The notes under the pieces were generated by a model, which searched no databases, was not told the origin of the DNA, and saw only the letters and a program-made list of their open reading frames with translations. Below, one piece after another: positions 1 to 8,719 of a stretch of DNA of 64,000 bases (its first letter is position 1; the number at the start of each line of letters is the position of its first letter). Origin of the DNA: Vibrio mimicus (GTDB taxonomy: Bacteria > Pseudomonadota > Gammaproteobacteria > Enterobacterales > Vibrionaceae); assembly GCF_019048845.1 (NCBI RefSeq), contig NZ_CP077426.1, forward strand, positions 1,411,501-1,475,500, given 5' to 3'. A program made the translations under genes and the position numbers.

Positions 1-84
1 AGCGGTGCTGCCAAGCCTCAAAATCCCGCTAATTTACCATTGTTTTCTCAACGAAACCAAGTGAAAAGCCGCATTTGCAGCAGA

Positions 85-1107
85 TCACTCCTCGGAGTGT
101 GAAGCGTTGTCGTTATTCATTTGAGGGTATTTTCTCATCATCCCTCGAAATTGATGATAGCTCAGTCCTAATAGCTGTGCGGCTTGCTTTTGGTTAAATT
201 TGGCTTGGCTTAGCGCCGCTTGAAGGAGTTCGATATCGAGTTGCTGCTGCCAAATCTTATAATCGAGGGGTAAGTGAAAGCGGGGTTCAACGGTGTGATT
301 GGCTTCTATTTCGGACATTTCAGTGACAACGTCACCATGGTTGGATGAATTGAATGGATTGAAAACCAGTTGTTCAATCGGTTGGTTATTCAAACCCTGC
401 TGATAAACGGCACGTTCCACCACATTTTTTAATTCACGTACATTGCCAGGCCAGGGGTATTCCTCAAGCTGGCTTAACGCATTACGGCTAAAACCGACAA
501 ATAGAGGCAGTTGTAGCTCTCGGCACATGCGAATTGCAAAATGTTCAGCGAGCAGCACTATATCTTCAGGACGTTTACGCAAAGGTGGCAAGTGAATCAC
601 ATCAAAGGCCAATCGATCCAGTAAATCAGCCCGAAATTGTCCTTGCTTAGCCATTTGCGGTAAATCGGCGTTGGTGGCACACACTAACCGCACATTGGCA
701 GTCAGCACTTGGCTACCGCCCACACGCTCGTACTGCCCGTATTCAATCACTCGCAACAATTTTTCCTGCACCGAAAGCGGCGCCGTGGCTAATTCATCCA
801 AAAAGAGTGTGCCCCCTTCAGCACGTTCGAATCGGCCTTGGTGGCGACCTTTGGCACCGGTAAACGAGCCGGATTCATGGCCAAACAACTCTGAATCGAT
901 CAAACCTTCGCTGAGTGTGGAGCAGTTGAGTGAAACCAGTGGTTGTTCCCAGCGCTTTGATAAGTAATGCAGGCGTTGCGCAATCAGCTCTTTCCCAGTT
1001 CCTCGCTCACCAATCACTAAGACGGGGCGATCGATAGGGGCTAAACGCGAGACTTTATCTAAGACAGCTAAAAACGCAGGCGATTCGCCAAGTAAACTCT
1101 GTTGCAT
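85..1107 (-). CDS. pspF: Phage shock protein operon transcriptional activator PspF
   Basis: Sigma-54 enhancer-binding protein that activates the divergent psp operon; in the family it is held inactive by PspA until the inner membrane is stressed. The AAA+ domain starts almost at the N-terminus with no receiver domain, as in PspF. Walker A GERGTGKE lies at residues 33-40, Walker B GGTLFLDE at about 98-105, and a Fis-type helix-turn-helix closes the protein (QAAQLLGLSYHQFRGMMRK). The sigma-54 contact loop reads GSFTGA (80-85) instead of the canonical GAFTGA. The 340-residue length is normal. It is transcribed away from pspA across a 208-bp intergenic region that holds a sigma-54 promoter. Assignment is firm from domain layout plus context. 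Confidence 0.96.
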   Translation of the reverse strand: MQQSLLGESPAFLAVLDKVSRLAPIDRPVLVIGERGTGKELIAQRLHYLSKRWEQPLVSLNCSTLSEGLIDSELFGHESGSFTGAKGRHQGRFERAEGGTLFLDELATAPLSVQEKLLRVIEYGQYERVGGSQVLTANVRLVCATNADLPQMAKQGQFRADLLDRLAFDVIHLPPLRKRPEDIVLLAEHFAIRMCRELQLPLFVGFSRNALSQLEEYPWPGNVRELKNVVERAVYQQGLNNQPIEQLVFNPFNSSNHGDVVTEMSEIEANHTVEPRFHLPLDYKIWQQQLDIELLQAALSQAKFNQKQAAQLLGLSYHQFRGMMRKYPQMNNDNASHSEE

Positions 1108-1219
1108 CCTCGACTCCTTGAAGTGGTGAATTTGACCAATAGTTGGTGAAATTCATCATAGCACGCAGAGGTGAAAAAACAGTGTTTTTGTAATGTATTG
1201 AAAATTAAGTATTTTAAAG

Positions 1220-1235
1220 TTGGCATGCTATTTGG
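1220..1235 (+). promoter_or_regulatory. Sigma-54 (-24/-12) promoter of pspABC
   Basis: TTGGCATGCTATTTGG matches the sigma-54 consensus TGGCAC-N5-TTGC with correct GG/TT spacing, about 80 bp before the pspA start. It lies between pspF and pspA, where PspF-dependent transcription is expected. AT-rich sequence upstream (about 1140-1215) would hold the PspF enhancer sites, but I did not resolve them. Confidence 0.8.
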
Positions 1236-1315
1236 ATTTATCTTTGCATAAAACGCACAGCATGGGGCTGCAGCGGTAATCTCAGTGCTTGGCACTGACG
1301 GACAGGAGAAACGTC

Positions 1316-1984
1316 ATGGGTATTTTTTCTCGTTTTGCAGACATCGTAAATTCAAATATCAGCGCTCTACTGGATAAAGCGGAAGATCCAGAGAAAATGA
1401 TCCGCCTCATTATCCAAGAGATGGAAGACACCTTAGTTGAAGTGCGTACCAATTCTGCGAAAGCGATGGCAGACAAAAAAGAGCTAGCGCGTAAAGTGGA
1501 GTCAATTGAAGATCAGTTAGAAGATTGGCAAAACAAAGCCACTTTAGCACTGACTAAACAGCGTGAAGATTTGGCTCGTGCGGCACTGATCGAAAAACAG
1601 AAGTTGCAACATGTGCTGAAAGGCTTACACACAGAGCAAACTCTGGTGGAAGAAACCATCGAAAAACTGACCGGTGAGATCAGCAAGCTGGAAACCAAAA
1701 TCACCGAAACGCGTGCTAAGCAGCAGGCGTTAGCGATTCGTAGCCAAACTGCGAGCCATCGCCGTGATGTACAGCGCCATTTACATGCTGGCCGCACCGA
1801 AGAAGCAATGGCCAAGTTTGAGCAGTTTTCCCGTAAAGTGGATGAGTTGGAAGCGGAAGCTGATCTATATGCACAATCAGGTAATGCGCGTTCTTTAGAG
1901 CAAGAGTTTGCTGAGCTGCAAGCACAAGATGAGATCGAAAAGGAGCTCAACAAGCTAAAAGCTCAGATGAAATCAGACCAATAA
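1316..1984 (+). CDS. pspA: Phage shock protein A (PspA/IM30 family)
   Basis: Peripheral inner-membrane protein of the ESCRT-III-like PspA/IM30 family. It binds stressed membrane to preserve proton motive force and inhibits PspF in the cytoplasm. The chosen ATG (MGIFSRFADIVNSNIS) gives 222 residues, the usual family length, and follows the ribosome site GGAGAA; an upstream in-frame start would add nine unconserved residues. The protein is almost entirely coiled coil, with the family signature EDPEKMIRLIIQEMEDTL near residue 25. It is the first gene of pspABC, 14 bp before pspB, under the sigma-54 promoter. Confidence 0.97.
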   Translation: MGIFSRFADIVNSNISALLDKAEDPEKMIRLIIQEMEDTLVEVRTNSAKAMADKKELARKVESIEDQLEDWQNKATLALTKQREDLARAALIEKQKLQHVLKGLHTEQTLVEETIEKLTGEISKLETKITETRAKQQALAIRSQTASHRRDVQRHLHAGRTEEAMAKFEQFSRKVDELEAEADLYAQSGNARSLEQEFAELQAQDEIEKELNKLKAQMKSDQ

Positions 1985-1997
1985 TTGGGAGTAGACT

Positions 1998-2228
1998 ATG
2001 TCCTCATTTTTTATCGCAGTGCCACTGATCGTCTTTTGTATCTTTGTTGCACCGCTGTGGTTGATCCTCCACTACCGGAGTAAACGCCGAACCGGGGATG
2101 GTCTCTCTGATGAGGAGTTGAATTTGCTTCGAACTCTTTCAGAAAAGGCGAATCGCTTACAAGATCGCGTTGAAACCTTGGAGCGGATTTTGGACGACGA
2201 AACCCCTAATTGGAGAAACCGTGTATGA
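1998..2228 (+). CDS. pspB: Phage shock protein B
   Basis: Small inner-membrane protein that with PspC senses membrane stress and releases PspA from PspF. The 76-residue product has one N-terminal membrane segment (about residues 3-24), a basic RSKRR stretch and a C-terminal coiled coil (LSEKANRLQDRVETLERIL), the standard PspB layout. Its stop overlaps the pspC start by 4 bp (ATGA), so the two are likely translationally coupled. Confidence 0.95.
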   Translation: MSSFFIAVPLIVFCIFVAPLWLILHYRSKRRTGDGLSDEELNLLRTLSEKANRLQDRVETLERILDDETPNWRNRV

Positions 2229-2614
2229 GTAAACGCGAGCTGTATCGTGACCCCTACAACGGTAAGTTGGCTGGGGTCTGTGCTGGGTTAGCGAATTACT
2301 TTGGTTTAGAAGTGTGGTTAGTGCGTATCTTAGTGGTCACTGCTGGCTTGCTGAGTGGTACGTTCTTTGTGGTCGTGGCCTATGTGGCGATGGCATTTAT
2401 GCTTGAGAAACAACCAAAGCAATACAGTGAAAACATTCGCAGCCATCAAGAACATACGCTTAAAAGTAAACCTTGGGAGCAAGGGCAATCCCCAAAAGGG
2501 CTATTGCAGACCCTAGATCGCGATCTCAATCAGGTTGAAAGCCGTATTCGTGCTGTTGAAGCTTATGTCACTTCGGAAGCGTTCAAAGTGAATCGCGAGT
2601 TTCGAAAATTGTGA
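2225..2614 (+). CDS. pspC: Phage shock protein C
   Basis: Inner-membrane partner of PspB in stress sensing. The start at the ATGA overlap (MSKRELYRDPYNGKLAG) gives 129 residues. The PspC domain is seen as LAGVCAGLANYFGLEVWLVRI (about residues 14-34), then a membrane helix (VVTAGLLSGTFFVVVAYVAM) and a C-terminal segment with coiled-coil character (LLQTLDRDLNQVESRIRAVE). It is the last gene of the psp operon; no pspD/E follows. Confidence 0.95.
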   Translation: MSKRELYRDPYNGKLAGVCAGLANYFGLEVWLVRILVVTAGLLSGTFFVVVAYVAMAFMLEKQPKQYSENIRSHQEHTLKSKPWEQGQSPKGLLQTLDRDLNQVESRIRAVEAYVTSEAFKVNREFRKL

Positions 2615-2641
2615 TCAATAAATGATCGTTGCGTTATCAAT

Positions 2642-2668
2642 GAGCGGTATGAAATGCCGCTCTCACTT
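2642..2668 (+). terminator. Putative terminator after pspC
   Basis: GAGCGGTAT-GAA-ATGCCGCTC forms a stem of about nine pairs including one G-U, 28 bp after the pspC stop. The following run (TCACTTTC) is only weakly T-rich, so termination may be partial. Confidence 0.45.
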
Positions 2669-2760
2669 TCGCTAAAATTTGGTTAAAAACGTGTTTTAAA
2701 AGTGGAGTTAACACACTGATTCACCTATGGTTGAGCTATGTAAAACCCAAGGTGATCGGT

Positions 2761-3792
2761 ATGAATAAAACCCTCATTGCTTTTTCCATATTCTCAACGT
2801 TATTAGTGGGATGCGGCAAAGATCTCCCACCAGTACCAGAGCCCGATTCGCGGCCCGCTAAACTCACGACAGTTTCCGTAGGTAACAACACCTTTTCTCG
2901 CCAATTCCCCGCTACGACAGCAGCTGGAGATCGCGCCGTGCTTGCTTTTCGTGTTCCCGGACAACTGCAATCTATTGATGTTCTTGCGGGACAAGAAGTG
3001 AAAAAAGGCGATGTGCTCGCCGCTCTAAATCCCGATGAATATACTTTGCTAGAACAACAAGCGAATGCCAATTTTCAATTAGCTGATGTGCAATTCCAGC
3101 GCTTTAAGAAGCTGCGTCAAGATAAAGTGGTTTCTGAGCAGGACTTCGATCAAGCTCAAGCCAATCATAACTCCGCTAAAGCAACGTGGGAGCAAGCCAA
3201 AGCTAATTTGCGTTACACCCAACTGGTGGCTCCATATGAGGGTACGATCTCTCTCATCCCAGCAGAAAAGTTTGAATACGTTGCGGCCAAGCAAGGTGTC
3301 ATGAACATTCAAACCAACCAACTGCTTAAAGTACAATTTTTACTCCCAGACCATTTGCTCAACCGCTTTACCCGCGATGGGGTAGAAGCTCAAATGGTGT
3401 TTGATTCGTTTCCAGATCGCCAATATCCGTTGCAATTTCAAGAGATTGATACGGAAGCAGACCCCAAAACCAGTTCTTATAAAGTCACTATGGTGATGGA
3501 GAGACCCAGTGATGTCGGGATTCTGCCGGGCATGGCGGGGAGCGTTCATGTGAAAGCCCCGAGCGGGAGTGCTACGGTCATCCCTACGACGGCATTATTT
3601 GAAGAACACGGTGAAAAATTTGTTTGGCGAGTTGATGAGACCGGTTTGGTCAAAAAAGTGGCGGTAACGTTAAATGATAAACGACAAGTGCTGGTTGGAT
3701 TGAACGATGGAGATCGCATCATTATTTCCGGTGTTAGCGGTGTGACCGAAGGCATCAAGGTGCGTGAATGGATCAAGGAGCGAGGGCTGTAA
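2761..3792 (+). CDS. vexI: RND efflux adaptor (membrane fusion) lipoprotein 1, VexI-like
   Basis: Periplasmic adaptor that links an inner-membrane RND pump to a TolC-type outer-membrane channel. The ATG at 2761 gives 343 residues with a lipoprotein signal ending in the lipobox LLVGC; the upstream alternative would bury this signal. Features of the MFP family follow: a split lipoyl domain (VLAGQEVKKGDVLAALNP), an alpha-hairpin, and a beta-barrel (LLPDHLLNRF). It is the first gene of a three-gene operon with a second adaptor and the pump. The two-adaptor arrangement next to psp and tag matches the V. cholerae vexIJK locus, from which the symbol is taken. Confidence 0.88.
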   Translation: MNKTLIAFSIFSTLLVGCGKDLPPVPEPDSRPAKLTTVSVGNNTFSRQFPATTAAGDRAVLAFRVPGQLQSIDVLAGQEVKKGDVLAALNPDEYTLLEQQANANFQLADVQFQRFKKLRQDKVVSEQDFDQAQANHNSAKATWEQAKANLRYTQLVAPYEGTISLIPAEKFEYVAAKQGVMNIQTNQLLKVQFLLPDHLLNRFTRDGVEAQMVFDSFPDRQYPLQFQEIDTEADPKTSSYKVTMVMERPSDVGILPGMAGSVHVKAPSGSATVIPTTALFEEHGEKFVWRVDETGLVKKVAVTLNDKRQVLVGLNDGDRIIISGVSGVTEGIKVREWIKERGL

Positions 3793-3793
3793 T

Positions 3794-4873
3794 ATGAAAA
3801 TAATGACTCACGTTTCTTGGATGGCAGCGGTTCTACTGATGAGCGGTTGTAGTGAACCGGTGAAAGTTGAGCGTGATACGGTTCCTCGCGTTAAAGTGGT
3901 TGCCCCCGGTGGTAAAGCCAGTGATCGGCTCTATTTTCCAGCCGTAGCCAATGCAGCGGAACGTTCACATTTGAGCTTTCGAGTGGCTGGAGAAATCAGC
4001 AAATTCAACGTTAAAGAGGGGGCTCGAGTTAAAAAGGGCGATATTCTGGCTGAGATAGAGCCGACCGATTACCGCTTGGCCGTGGACAATGCACAAGCGC
4101 GCTTTTCTGTGGTAGATAGCCAGTATCGACGTTCACAACCGCTAGTGGAAAAAGGCTTATTGGCTAAGTCTCAGTTCGATGAAATAGCGGCGCAGCGCCA
4201 GATCGCCCGTGCCGAATTGGAATTAGCGAAACTGCGTCTCTCCTTTACCCAGCTGCGTGCACCGATGGATGGCATAATCTCGCGCGTTAGCGCTGAACAG
4301 TTTGAAAGTGTTCAAGTCGGCCAGCAAATCGTCAACATTCACAATATCGACAGTGTTGAAGTGTTGATTCAATTACCAGATCGCCTGTATGCCACTCAAC
4401 CAAACTCACATGAACTTGCTCAGATTGAGACCATAGTTCGAGTGCCGAGCGGAAAAGAGTATCCTGCTCAAGTGAAAGAGTTCACCACAGAGCCAGATCC
4501 CGCAACAGGAACTTTTACCGTGACGCTTTCGCTGCCGATGCCAGAGCAAGAATTGATTTTGGACGGTATGGCGGTAGAAGTGAGCGCCAAAGGACAAGAT
4601 ATCGGGCTGAATCCGCTCAACACCATCAGTGTTCCGATTGAAGCGATTTTTAATGCCGATGGCGATGACTTAGAAAGATCAGCTCAGTACGTCTGGGTTT
4701 TAAACCGTGATAATACGGTCAGCAAACGTCAGGTTCGGTTAACGAAAGCGTCACGCAGCCATGTTCAGGTGAGTGAAGGAATTAACTCGGGAGATCGTTT
4801 AGTGATCGCTGGTGTTTCAAGATTGAGAGATGGAATGAAAGTACAAGTCCTTGAGGAGCGTGGCCATGAGTGA
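3794..4873 (+). CDS. vexJ: RND efflux adaptor lipoprotein 2, VexJ-like
   Basis: Second periplasmic adaptor of the same tripartite pump, 359 residues from the ATG two bases after the vexI stop. The lipobox is LMSGC. Lipoyl halves (VKEGARVKKGDILAEIEP), a hairpin (AELELAKLRLSFTQLRAP) and a beta-barrel (LIQLPDRLYA) are in family order. It is a diverged paralogue of the preceding gene, so the complex may use a heteromeric adaptor ring, as known for some two-adaptor RND pumps. Its stop overlaps the vexK start by 8 bp. Confidence 0.88.
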   Translation: MKIMTHVSWMAAVLLMSGCSEPVKVERDTVPRVKVVAPGGKASDRLYFPAVANAAERSHLSFRVAGEISKFNVKEGARVKKGDILAEIEPTDYRLAVDNAQARFSVVDSQYRRSQPLVEKGLLAKSQFDEIAAQRQIARAELELAKLRLSFTQLRAPMDGIISRVSAEQFESVQVGQQIVNIHNIDSVEVLIQLPDRLYATQPNSHELAQIETIVRVPSGKEYPAQVKEFTTEPDPATGTFTVTLSLPMPEQELILDGMAVEVSAKGQDIGLNPLNTISVPIEAIFNADGDDLERSAQYVWVLNRDNTVSKRQVRLTKASRSHVQVSEGINSGDRLVIAGVSRLRDGMKVQVLEERGHE

Positions 4874-7800
4874 ACAGAAACAGACACCTCAAGAGAACAG
4901 TGAAAACCAAGGTGTCGCCGCTTATTTCATCAATAACCGTGTTATTAGTTGGATGGTTTCATTGATCTTCTTGATTGGTGGTACGGCTGCATTTTTTAAT
5001 TTAGGGCGTTTGGAAGATCCCGCCTTTACCATCAAAGATGCCATGGTGGTGACCGCTTATCCAGGCGCAACACCGCAGCAAGTTGAAGAGGAAGTGACTT
5101 ATCCATTAGAGAAAGCCATTCAACAACTTACTTATGTGGATGAAGTTAACTCAATTTCGAGCCGGGGTTTATCGCAGATCACGGTGACGATGAAAAATAA
5201 ATACGGTCCAGATGATTTGCCTCAGATATGGGATGAACTCCGGCGCAAAGTGAATGATTTAAAAGGTGCTTTACCTCCTGGCGTTAATTCGCCGCTAGTC
5301 ATTGATGATTTTGGCGATGTGTATGGCATTTTGCTAGCCGTGACAGGCGAAGGGTACAGCTACAAAGAGTTGCTTGATTATGTGGATTACCTGCGTCGTG
5401 AACTAGAGCTCATTGATGGGGTGAGTAAAGTTTCGGTGAGCGGTCAGCAGCAAGAAGAAGTGTTCATTGAAATCTCTATGAAACGCATCAGCACTTTGGG
5501 TATTTCGCCACAAACGGTGTTCAATCTGCTCTCTACGCAAAACATAGTGTCGGATGCGGGAGCGATTCGAATTGGTTCGGAATACATTCGTATTCACCCA
5601 ACGGGTGAGTTTGTGGATGTAAACCAATTAGGGGATCTGATCCTAAGTGAAGGTGGTGCACAGGGGCTTATTTATTTACGCGATGTAGCGGAAGTAAAAC
5701 GCGGCTACGTTGAAGTACCAAGTAACGTGATCACCTATAACGGCAAACTTGCGCTCAACGTTGGAGTCTCTTTTGCACAAGGGGTGAACGTAGTGGAAGT
5801 GGGGCAGCGCTTCGACCGTCGTTTAGCGGAGCTAAAATATCAACAACCGATCGGGATTGATATTTCGGAAGTGTATAGCCAGCCGAAAGAAGTGGATAAA
5901 TCGGTCAGTGGCTTTGTGGTCAGTTTAGGTCAAGCCGTAGCGATTGTGATCATCGTGCTTCTATTCTTCATGGGATTACGTTCAGGGCTGTTGATTGGTC
6001 TAATCCTGCTTCTGACAGTGCTCGGCACATTCATTTTCATGCAGTATTTTAAAATCGATCTCCAACGTATTTCGCTTGGTGCTTTGGTTATCGCCCTCGG
6101 TATGCTGGTGGATAATGCGATAGTGGTGGTGGAAGGCATTTTGATTGGCACTCAGAAAGGGCGAACGCGCTTGCAAGCGGCAACAGATATTGTCACCCAA
6201 ACCAAGTGGCCACTGCTTGGAGCCACGGTAATAGCTGTGACCGCATTTGCACCGATTGGCCTTTCCGAAGACTCAACGGGTGAGTATTGCGGCACACTAT
6301 TTACTGTACTGCTGATTTCATTGATGTTGAGTTGGTTTACCGCTATTTCACTGACTCCTTTCTTTGCGGATCTATTCTTCCGTGGACAAAAAACGCCTAC
6401 AAATGGTGATGAAAGTGATCTCTACAACGGTTTTATCTTTGTGGTGTACCGAAAATTTCTTGAGTTCTGTATGACGCGAGCTTGGTTAACCATGGGCGTA
6501 TTGGTTCTTGGGTTGGCGGCGAGTGTGTATGGGTTTACCAAAGTGAAACAGGCATTCTTCCCCTCTTCTACCACCCCTATGTTCATGGTGGATGTTTGGA
6601 TGCCTGAGGGGACGGATATTCGAGCCACTGATGCGACCTTGTTAGAGCTGGAGCAATGGCTGTCGACTCAAGAAGGGGTTGATGCCATCACAACAACAGC
6701 TGGCAAAGGTTTACAGCGCTTTATGCTGACCTATTCCCCAGAAAAAAGTTATGCTTCCTATGGTGAGATAACCACCCGAGTGACTGACTATCAGCAACTT
6801 ACTGCTCTTATGAGCCGTTTTCGAGAGCACTTGGATGCCAGTTACCCTGAGATTAACTACAAGCTGAAACAGATCGAGTTAGGCCCCGGTGGCGGTGCAA
6901 AAATTGAAGCGCGCATTGTCGGCTCAGATCCGACGGTGCTACGCAGCATCGCGGCGCAAGTGATGGACGTAATGTACGCCGATTCAGGTGCTTACAATAT
7001 TCGTCATGATTGGCGTGAACGCACCAAAGTATTGGAGCCACAATTTAATGAAAGCCAAGCACGCCGTTATGGGATCACTAAAGCGGATGTGGATGAGTTT
7101 TTGGCAATGTCGTTTTCGGGTAAAACCATCGGTGTTTATCGCGATGGAACAACCTTGATGCCGATTGTGGCACGCTTGCCTGAAGAGGAACGAGTGGACA
7201 TTCGTAACATCGAAGGGATGAAGATTTGGAGCCCAGCGCTGAGCGAATACATTCCACTACAACAGGTCACTCTTGGCTACGAAATGCGTTGGGAAGACCC
7301 GCTGATTGTGCGTAAAAATCGTAAACGTATGCTGACGGTGATGGCAGACCCCGATTTGTTAGGTGAAGAAACGGCGGCAACGCTGCAAAAACGTTTGCAA
7401 CCGCAGATCGAAGCGATTCCATTACCTCCGGGCTATTTCTTAGAGTGGGGTGGAGAGTATGAATCCTCTGGTGATGCTAAGGCTTCCTTGTTCAAAACCA
7501 TGCCATTGGGTTATTTGTTCATGTTCCTAATCACCGTATTCTTGTTTAATTCGGTGAAAGAACCGCTGATTGTCTGGCTTACCGTACCTTTGGCTTTGAT
7601 TGGTGTCACGACGGGTTTATTGGCGCTGAATACGCCGTTTGGCTTTATGGCACTGTTGGGATTCCTCAGTCTCTCGGGTATGTTGCTCAAGAACGGCATT
7701 GTGTTACTGGATCAAATCGAGATTGAAATGCACTCAGGGAAAGATCCGTATCTGGCCATTGTCGATGCATCTTTGAGTCGGGTTCGTCCCGTCTGTATGG

Positions 7801-7964
7801 CGGCGGTGACGACCATACTCGGCATGATCCCACTGCTGCCGGATATTTTCTTCCGGCCAATGGCGGTCACCATCATGTTTGGTTTGGGATTTGCCACAGT
7901 TCTGACTCTGATTGTTGTACCAGTGCTGTATCGCTTATTCCATCATGTGAAAGTACCGCAATAG
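4866..7964 (+). CDS. vexK: RND efflux pump inner-membrane transporter, VexK-like
   Basis: Proton-driven multidrug exporter of the AcrB/HAE superfamily, 1032 residues (normal about 1030) from ATG 4866, which has a good GAGGAG ribosome site. The first membrane helix is at about residues 26-45. Transmembrane motif D (VIALGMLVDNAIVVVEG) carries the paired proton-relay aspartates in the LVDNA block. The second half repeats the fold, with helices near the C-terminus (FMALLGFLSLSGMLLKNGIVLLDQIE). The pump is intact. No outer-membrane channel is encoded here, so a TolC elsewhere is expected. Confidence 0.92.
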   Translation: MSEQKQTPQENSENQGVAAYFINNRVISWMVSLIFLIGGTAAFFNLGRLEDPAFTIKDAMVVTAYPGATPQQVEEEVTYPLEKAIQQLTYVDEVNSISSRGLSQITVTMKNKYGPDDLPQIWDELRRKVNDLKGALPPGVNSPLVIDDFGDVYGILLAVTGEGYSYKELLDYVDYLRRELELIDGVSKVSVSGQQQEEVFIEISMKRISTLGISPQTVFNLLSTQNIVSDAGAIRIGSEYIRIHPTGEFVDVNQLGDLILSEGGAQGLIYLRDVAEVKRGYVEVPSNVITYNGKLALNVGVSFAQGVNVVEVGQRFDRRLAELKYQQPIGIDISEVYSQPKEVDKSVSGFVVSLGQAVAIVIIVLLFFMGLRSGLLIGLILLLTVLGTFIFMQYFKIDLQRISLGALVIALGMLVDNAIVVVEGILIGTQKGRTRLQAATDIVTQTKWPLLGATVIAVTAFAPIGLSEDSTGEYCGTLFTVLLISLMLSWFTAISLTPFFADLFFRGQKTPTNGDESDLYNGFIFVVYRKFLEFCMTRAWLTMGVLVLGLAASVYGFTKVKQAFFPSSTTPMFMVDVWMPEGTDIRATDATLLELEQWLSTQEGVDAITTTAGKGLQRFMLTYSPEKSYASYGEITTRVTDYQQLTALMSRFREHLDASYPEINYKLKQIELGPGGGAKIEARIVGSDPTVLRSIAAQVMDVMYADSGAYNIRHDWRERTKVLEPQFNESQARRYGITKADVDEFLAMSFSGKTIGVYRDGTTLMPIVARLPEEERVDIRNIEGMKIWSPALSEYIPLQQVTLGYEMRWEDPLIVRKNRKRMLTVMADPDLLGEETAATLQKRLQPQIEAIPLPPGYFLEWGGEYESSGDAKASLFKTMPLGYLFMFLITVFLFNSVKEPLIVWLTVPLALIGVTTGLLALNTPFGFMALLGFLSLSGMLLKNGIVLLDQIEIEMHSGKDPYLAIVDASLSRVRPVCMAAVTTILGMIPLLPDIFFRPMAVTIMFGLGFATVLTLIVVPVLYRLFHHVKVPQ

Positions 7965-8003
7965 CCGTATTTCAGTTGGATGCCAATCATTCATCGTAAA
8001 ACT

Positions 8004-8030
8004 CGTGGCTCTGTAGAGCCACGTTGCCCG
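8004..8030 (+). terminator. Terminator after vexK
   Basis: CGTGGCTC-TGTA-GAGCCACG, an eight-pair stem 40 bp after the vexK stop, followed by TTGCCCGTTT. It separates the efflux operon from tag. Confidence 0.6.
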
Positions 8031-8053
8031 TTTAACAGAGAAGGATAGATGTG

Positions 8054-8632
8054 ATGAAGGTTGAACAGCGTGTTTGTGCTTGGGCAATGAACCACCCCTT
8101 AGAGCGTGAGTATCACGACCAAGAGTGGGGCAAAGCTGTCCATGACGACACAAAATTATTCGAATTTCTTACCTTGGAAGGGGCGCAAGCGGGACTGAGT
8201 TGGATCACGATATTGAAAAAGCGTGAAGGGTATCGCCAAGCATTTTTAGGCTATGACCTACAGAAACTCGCACTATGTGATGAAAGCCACGTAGAGCCGA
8301 TTATTGCCCATTTCGATGTTGTGAAACATCGAGGCAAAATCGCCTCAGTATTTTCCAATGCACGTGCAGCGATAGCGTTGCAACAGGAGTTCGGATCTCT
8401 AGATGCTGCGTTGTGGCAGTTTGTCGGTGGTCAACCCAAAATCAACCATTGGGTGAGCATGAATGATGTGCCAGCTTCAACGGAAGAATCGAAAATCATG
8501 AGCAAATTCTTGAAAAAACGGGGATTTAAGTTTGTGGGCGAAACGATTTGCTATGCTTTTATGCAGGCCTGCGGCTTAGTGAATGACCATCTTGTTGAGT
8601 GCCCAAACCACCCAACTAACACCAATCACTGA
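8054..8632 (+). CDS. tag: DNA-3-methyladenine glycosylase I
   Basis: Base-excision repair enzyme removing 3-methyladenine from alkylated DNA in the cytoplasm. The 192-residue product has the Tag family layout: N-terminal CAWA, YHDQEWGKAVHDD, FEFLTLEGAQAGLSWITIL, and the C-terminal CGLVNDHLVECPNH with the zinc-binding Cys/His set. An AAGGATAG ribosome site precedes the ATG at 8054; a GTG one codon earlier is equally in frame. It is a single-gene unit between two terminators. Confidence 0.95.
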   Translation: MKVEQRVCAWAMNHPLEREYHDQEWGKAVHDDTKLFEFLTLEGAQAGLSWITILKKREGYRQAFLGYDLQKLALCDESHVEPIIAHFDVVKHRGKIASVFSNARAAIALQQEFGSLDAALWQFVGGQPKINHWVSMNDVPASTEESKIMSKFLKKRGFKFVGETICYAFMQACGLVNDHLVECPNHPTNTNH

Positions 8633-8674
8633 TTGAGAAAGAGATGATTTGGAAAACTCGGAGAACGAAAAACC

Positions 8675-8702
8675 AATAGGGGCACAATGCCCCCTATTTT
8701 GA
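8675..8702. terminator. Bidirectional terminator between tag and metC
   Basis: AATAGGGGCA-CAA-TGCCCCCTATTTT is a strong stem with an A run on one side and T run on the other, between the convergent tag and metC genes. Confidence 0.85.
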
Positions 8703-8719
8703 TCACGAACTAAACATCG

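Noticed and set aside
1..84. Additional gene end upstream of pspF
   Set aside because: Only 84 bases with no continuing frame or motif that can be supported.
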